From assembly GCA_015523665.1 (NCBI GenBank), contig WAJX01000152.1, forward strand, positions 1-8,265: a stretch of DNA of 8,265 nt. Reading direction: 5' to 3'. Under the pieces are notes generated by a model that worked only from the letters and a program-made list of their open reading frames with translations, was not told the DNA's origin and ran no database searches. Shown piece after piece: positions 5,931 to 8,265 of the stretch. The stretch is from Ferroglobus sp. (GTDB lineage Archaea > Halobacteriota > Archaeoglobi > Archaeoglobales > Archaeoglobaceae). Each line of letters opens with the position of its first letter. Position 1 is the stretch's first letter. The translations under genes were made by a program, and so were the position numbers.

Positions 5931-6014
5931 GATACATTAATAATTAAAAGCAATTAAATTATATTTATTTTTATATTTTAATAATATATTATAATAATAA
6001 GATACATTAATGAT
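5931..6014. repeat. Direct repeat GATACATTAAT(A/G)AT downstream of hemB
   Basis: GATACATTAATAAT (5931-5944) and GATACATTAATGAT (6001-6014) match at 13 of 14 bases, with starts 70 bp apart, in the 260-bp AT-rich gap between hemB and sor. Between them is AAGCAATT (5948-5955), the same 8 bases as the left arm of the hemL palindrome, but here as a single half-site. Apart from the sor promoter, nothing else coding or structural is seen in this gap. The repeat may be regulatory or simply AT-rich coincidence. Confidence 0.35.
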
Positions 6015-6018
6015 GAAT

Positions 6019-6984
6019 TCAAAGAATCTCAGCCGCATCTTTTGCGTGATATGTTATAATTAAATCCGCTCCAGCTCTTTTGATCGATATTAAGATCTCG
6101 TAAATTATCTCTTTTTCATCTAAGAATCCGAGTTTTGATGCAGCTTTAACCATAGCATATTCTCCACTTACATTGTATGCAGCCAACGGTACAGTAAAAG
6201 TCTCTTTTACTTTTTTAATCACATCTAAATAAGCTAAGGCTGGCTTAACCATTATTATGTCGGCTCCCTCCTTTAAGTCTAATTCTACTTCTCTTAAAGC
6301 TTCATCAGAATTATGGAAATCCATTTGGTAACTCTTTCTATTACCAAAAGTAAATTTACTGTCTGCGGCATCTCTGAATGGAGAATAAAAATTGCTTGCA
6401 TACTTAGCTGAATAGCTCATAATTGCTACATCTTCAAACCCACTTCTATCTAAAGCGTTTCTTATCGCTCCAACCATACCATCCATCATTCCAGATGGTG
6501 CAACTATGTCAACTCCAGCTTTAGCATGACTAATTGCTATTTTTTCAAGTATTGGAAGGGTTGCATCATTTAAAATGACACCATCTTTCACTATTCCACA
6601 ATGCCCATGAGTTGTGTATTCACATAAGCACACATCTGTGATGAGAATAGCATCACTAAAATCTTTATTTACATTTTTTAACGCTCTCTGCACAACTCCA
6701 TCATCATCATAGGCTGAAGTTGCAAGTTCATCTTTATGTTTTGGGATACCAAAGAATATGAATGCTTTTATTCCCAACTCCATCGCTTTTCCAACCTCAT
6801 CAGAAACATCTTTAACTGGAATACGATAATATTCAGGCATGGAAGGAATTTCTTTTTTTGAAGAAATATTTTCGTCAACAAAAATAGGCATTATCAGATC
6901 CTCAACTTTAACTCTCGTTTGCCTGAATAGCGGTCTCATCTTGTCTTTTCTCAATCTTCTCATCCTTAGCTTTGGGAATTCCAA
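6019..6984 (-). CDS. hemB: 5-aminolevulinate dehydratase (porphobilinogen synthase)
   Basis: A 321-residue enzyme that condenses two 5-aminolevulinate molecules into porphobilinogen. It is the zinc-dependent type: the cysteine triad C119, C121 and C129 is intact in [14 protein letters not shown] (117-130), where magnesium-dependent enzymes have aspartates. Catalytic lysines are K194 (MSYSAKYAS) and K247 (IMVKPA). Other signatures: MRRLRK (8-13), PIFVDE (33-38) and [13 protein letters not shown] (270-282). Start choice: an ATG at 7017 would add 11 atypical residues without a ribosome binding site. The TTG at 6984 has GGAGGTGA 5 nt upstream and gives the usual family opening (M)[11 protein letters not shown]. 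The first 77 nt overlap the end of hemA in another frame. Product feeds HemC, encoded in the next tetrapyrrole operon downstream. Confidence 0.97.
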   Translation of the reverse strand: MEFPKLRMRRLRKDKMRPLFRQTRVKVEDLIMPIFVDENISSKKEIPSMPEYYRIPVKDVSDEVGKAMELGIKAFIFFGIPKHKDELATSAYDDDGVVQRALKNVNKDFSDAILITDVCLCEYTTHGHCGIVKDGVILNDATLPILEKIAISHAKAGVDIVAPSGMMDGMVGAIRNALDRSGFEDVAIMSYSAKYASNFYSPFRDAADSKFTFGNRKSYQMDFHNSDEALREVELDLKEGADIIMVKPALAYLDVIKKVKETFTVPLAAYNVSGEYAMVKAASKLGFLDEKEIIYEILISIKRAGADLIITYHAKDAAEIL

Positions 6985-8221
6985 ATTCTTCACCTCCGAA
7001 TAAAAACTCAATTGCATCGATCACTTCATTCATTCCATTTCTGGCTGCCATTTTTAATTTAACCGTTGGCTTTCTCAAAAATTTTTTTATGAAAGAATTA
7101 GCAAAATCTTCTAAAAGTGAAATTACACTTTCATCGATATCGTATTTAGCTTTTAACTTATTATAAAGTTCTTCAAGCTCATATCTCTTAACAGATTCAG
7201 CATGAGAATACATGATCGCGAGGATGTTGTTAGCTCTCAACTCTTTAAGCATATCTTTTAGATGTTTAAGTTCATCTGCAACTATCTTTTCGGCTTTTTT
7301 TGCCTCTTTTATCCTTTTTTTGAGATTCTCATAGCTAATCTCTCTGAGATCATCTATCGTGTAAACTTCAACATTTTCTATATTTTCAACCTCTTCTTCA
7401 ACATCTCGTGGAAGAGCTATATCTATTATGATCAACTTATCCTTTTTAACCTCCATAACCCTTTTTACAGCATCACATGTAATAATTGGGTTTTGAGATG
7501 ACGTGGCTGAGAAAACTATATCGGATTCAACCATATATCTCTCTATTTTATCAAATCTAACAGCAATACCGTTAACTTCTTTAGCAAGTCTTTCTCCTCT
7601 TTTCATTGTTCTATTCGCTAAATAAAGGGTAGCACAACCTTTATGGGCTAAAGATTTTGCAACCAATCTGCTCATCTCTCCAGCACCTATAATAAGTACC
7701 TTCTTACCTCTTAAACTTCCAAGAATTTTTTCGGCTAATTCAACCGCTGCACTTCCAATTGATACAGAGCCCCTATTGATCTTCGTCTCTCTTCTAACCT
7801 TTTTCCCAACTTGGATAGCTTTGTTAAAAACTATATCCAAAACTTCTCCTATACCACCATACATCTTTGAAAGATTATAGAAATCCTTAACCTGCCCAAG
7901 TATTTGATCTTCACCAATCATCATTGATTCTAATCCTGCGGAAACTCTTAAAATGTGTTCAAGACAATCATCATTTTTATGTATTTCTATTATTCTTTCT
8001 GGCACTCTCATCTTGCATGCAAATTCTTTAAGTGTCTCTACTGTCTTTTTTCCGACTACATAGACCTCAACTCTATTACATGTTAAAAGAATTGCACATT
8101 CATAGATGTTGGGAAAAGATAAAACTTTATCAATAAGAGATTTGTAATCTCCATGCCAAGCTTTTTGAATTTCATTTATTGATGCTTTTTTGTGAGAAAT
8201 TACAAGACTTGCAATTTCCAT
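6908..8221 (-). CDS. hemA: Glutamyl-tRNA reductase
   Basis: A 437-residue NADPH-dependent enzyme that reduces glutamate charged on tRNA-Glu to glutamate-1-semialdehyde, the first step of the C5 tetrapyrrole pathway. The catalytic nucleophile is C48 in [10 protein letters not shown] (45-54). The N-terminal SHKKAS (9-14) and the signature [21 protein letters not shown] (split here as 92-100 and 101-112) are intact. The NADPH-binding domain shows [10 protein letters not shown] (175-184), LANRT (201-205) and FSATSSQNP (237-245). A long helical C-terminal dimerisation region follows (about 295-405). The last 25 residues (413-437) are charged, low in complexity and lie entirely over the hemB start, so this tail is probably under constraint from hemB rather than function. 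The ATG at 8221 has AGGGGA 6 nt upstream. It is first in the hemA-hemB pair; the gene upstream is outside the window. Confidence 0.97.
   Translation of the reverse strand: MEIASLVISHKKASINEIQKAWHGDYKSLIDKVLSFPNIYECAILLTCNRVEVYVVGKKTVETLKEFACKMRVPERIIEIHKNDDCLEHILRVSAGLESMMIGEDQILGQVKDFYNLSKMYGGIGEVLDIVFNKAIQVGKKVRRETKINRGSVSIGSAAVELAEKILGSLRGKKVLIIGAGEMSRLVAKSLAHKGCATLYLANRTMKRGERLAKEVNGIAVRFDKIERYMVESDIVFSATSSQNPIITCDAVKRVMEVKKDKLIIIDIALPRDVEEEVENIENVEVYTIDDLREISYENLKKRIKEAKKAEKIVADELKHLKDMLKELRANNILAIMYSHAESVKRYELEELYNKLKAKYDIDESVISLLEDFANSFIKKFLRKPTVKLKMAARNGMNEVIDAIEFLFGGEEFGIPKAKDEKIEKRQDETAIQANES
6990..6997 (-). promoter_or_regulatory. Ribosome binding site of hemB inside the hemA reading frame
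   Basis: GGAGGTGA, among the strongest Shine-Dalgarno matches in the window, lies 5 nt before the TTG at 6984. In hemA the same bases encode G409, G410 and the start of E411. The site decides for TTG over the upstream ATG as hemB start and indicates independent strong initiation or coupling from within hemA. Confidence 0.8.
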
Positions 8222-8227
8222 AGGATT

Positions 8228-8246
8228 TCCCCTTAAATGATTTATA
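8228..8246 (-). promoter_or_regulatory. hemA upstream signals: ribosome binding site and possible TATA box
   Basis: On the minus strand AGGGGA (8233-8228) is a ribosome binding site 6 nt before the ATG. TATAAA (8246-8241) is only about 22 bp upstream of the ATG, close for a TATA box of a transcript that includes this leader; a second AT-rich element at 8265-8256 would give a start near 8234 with a leader of about 12 nt. Which is used cannot be told, and the region may continue an operon from beyond the right edge. Confidence 0.35.
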
Positions 8247-8265
8247 GATGTCTAGAATATAATAT

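Noticed and set aside
6985..7017. ATG at 7017 as the start of hemB
   Set aside because: It has no ribosome binding site and adds 11 residues not typical of HemB; the TTG at 6984 has GGAGGTGA at 5-nt spacing and a family-typical N-terminus.

Overview
This is an AT-rich archaeal window. The promoters have TATA-box spacing, the ribosome binding sites are strong GGTG/GGAGG types, at least one transcript looks leaderless, arginine is mostly AGA/AGG, and the proteins are of archaeal type. By eye, the enzymes most resemble those of thermophilic Euryarchaeota such as Archaeoglobales or methanogens. However, a probable eS26 ribosomal protein at the left end is a family I associate mainly with Crenarchaeota-related archaea and eukaryotes. 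The phylum is therefore left open. No mobile element, CRISPR array, tRNA or rRNA gene is visible.

Layout. The left part (1-2131) is mostly plus strand. A divergent partial gene runs off the left edge, followed by an eS26-like zinc-ribbon ribosomal protein, a nitrilase-superfamily amidohydrolase and, starting directly after its stop codon, the tRNA pseudouridine synthase truA. From 2087 to 8221 everything is on the minus strand. In direction of transcription the order is hemA-hemB (77-nt overlap), an AT-rich gap, a two-iron superoxide reductase (desulfoferrodoxin), a 431-nt AT-rich gap, then hemL-hemC-cobA(sumT) with tight overlaps. The truA and cobA genes run tail to tail and overlap by 45 nt.

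How the genes work together. HemA, HemL, HemB, HemC and SumT form a nearly complete route from glutamyl-tRNA to precorrin-2: glutamate-1-semialdehyde, 5-aminolevulinate, porphobilinogen, hydroxymethylbilane, (uroporphyrinogen III), precorrin-2. Only uroporphyrinogen-III synthase (HemD) is missing and must lie outside the window. Precorrin-2 is the branch point to siroheme, the archaeal siroheme-dependent heme route, cobalamin and F430. No gene here shows which branch is used. The superoxide reductase between the two operons suggests an anaerobe or microaerophile.

The known genes are conventional, and I found no convincing undescribed multi-gene system. The best new-looking signal is a perfect 9+9 bp palindrome placed between the TATA box and the start codon of hemL. 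It looks like an operator controlling the hemL-hemC-cobA operon. Second is the hemA/hemB overlap, where the hemB ribosome binding site and TTG start lie inside hemA.
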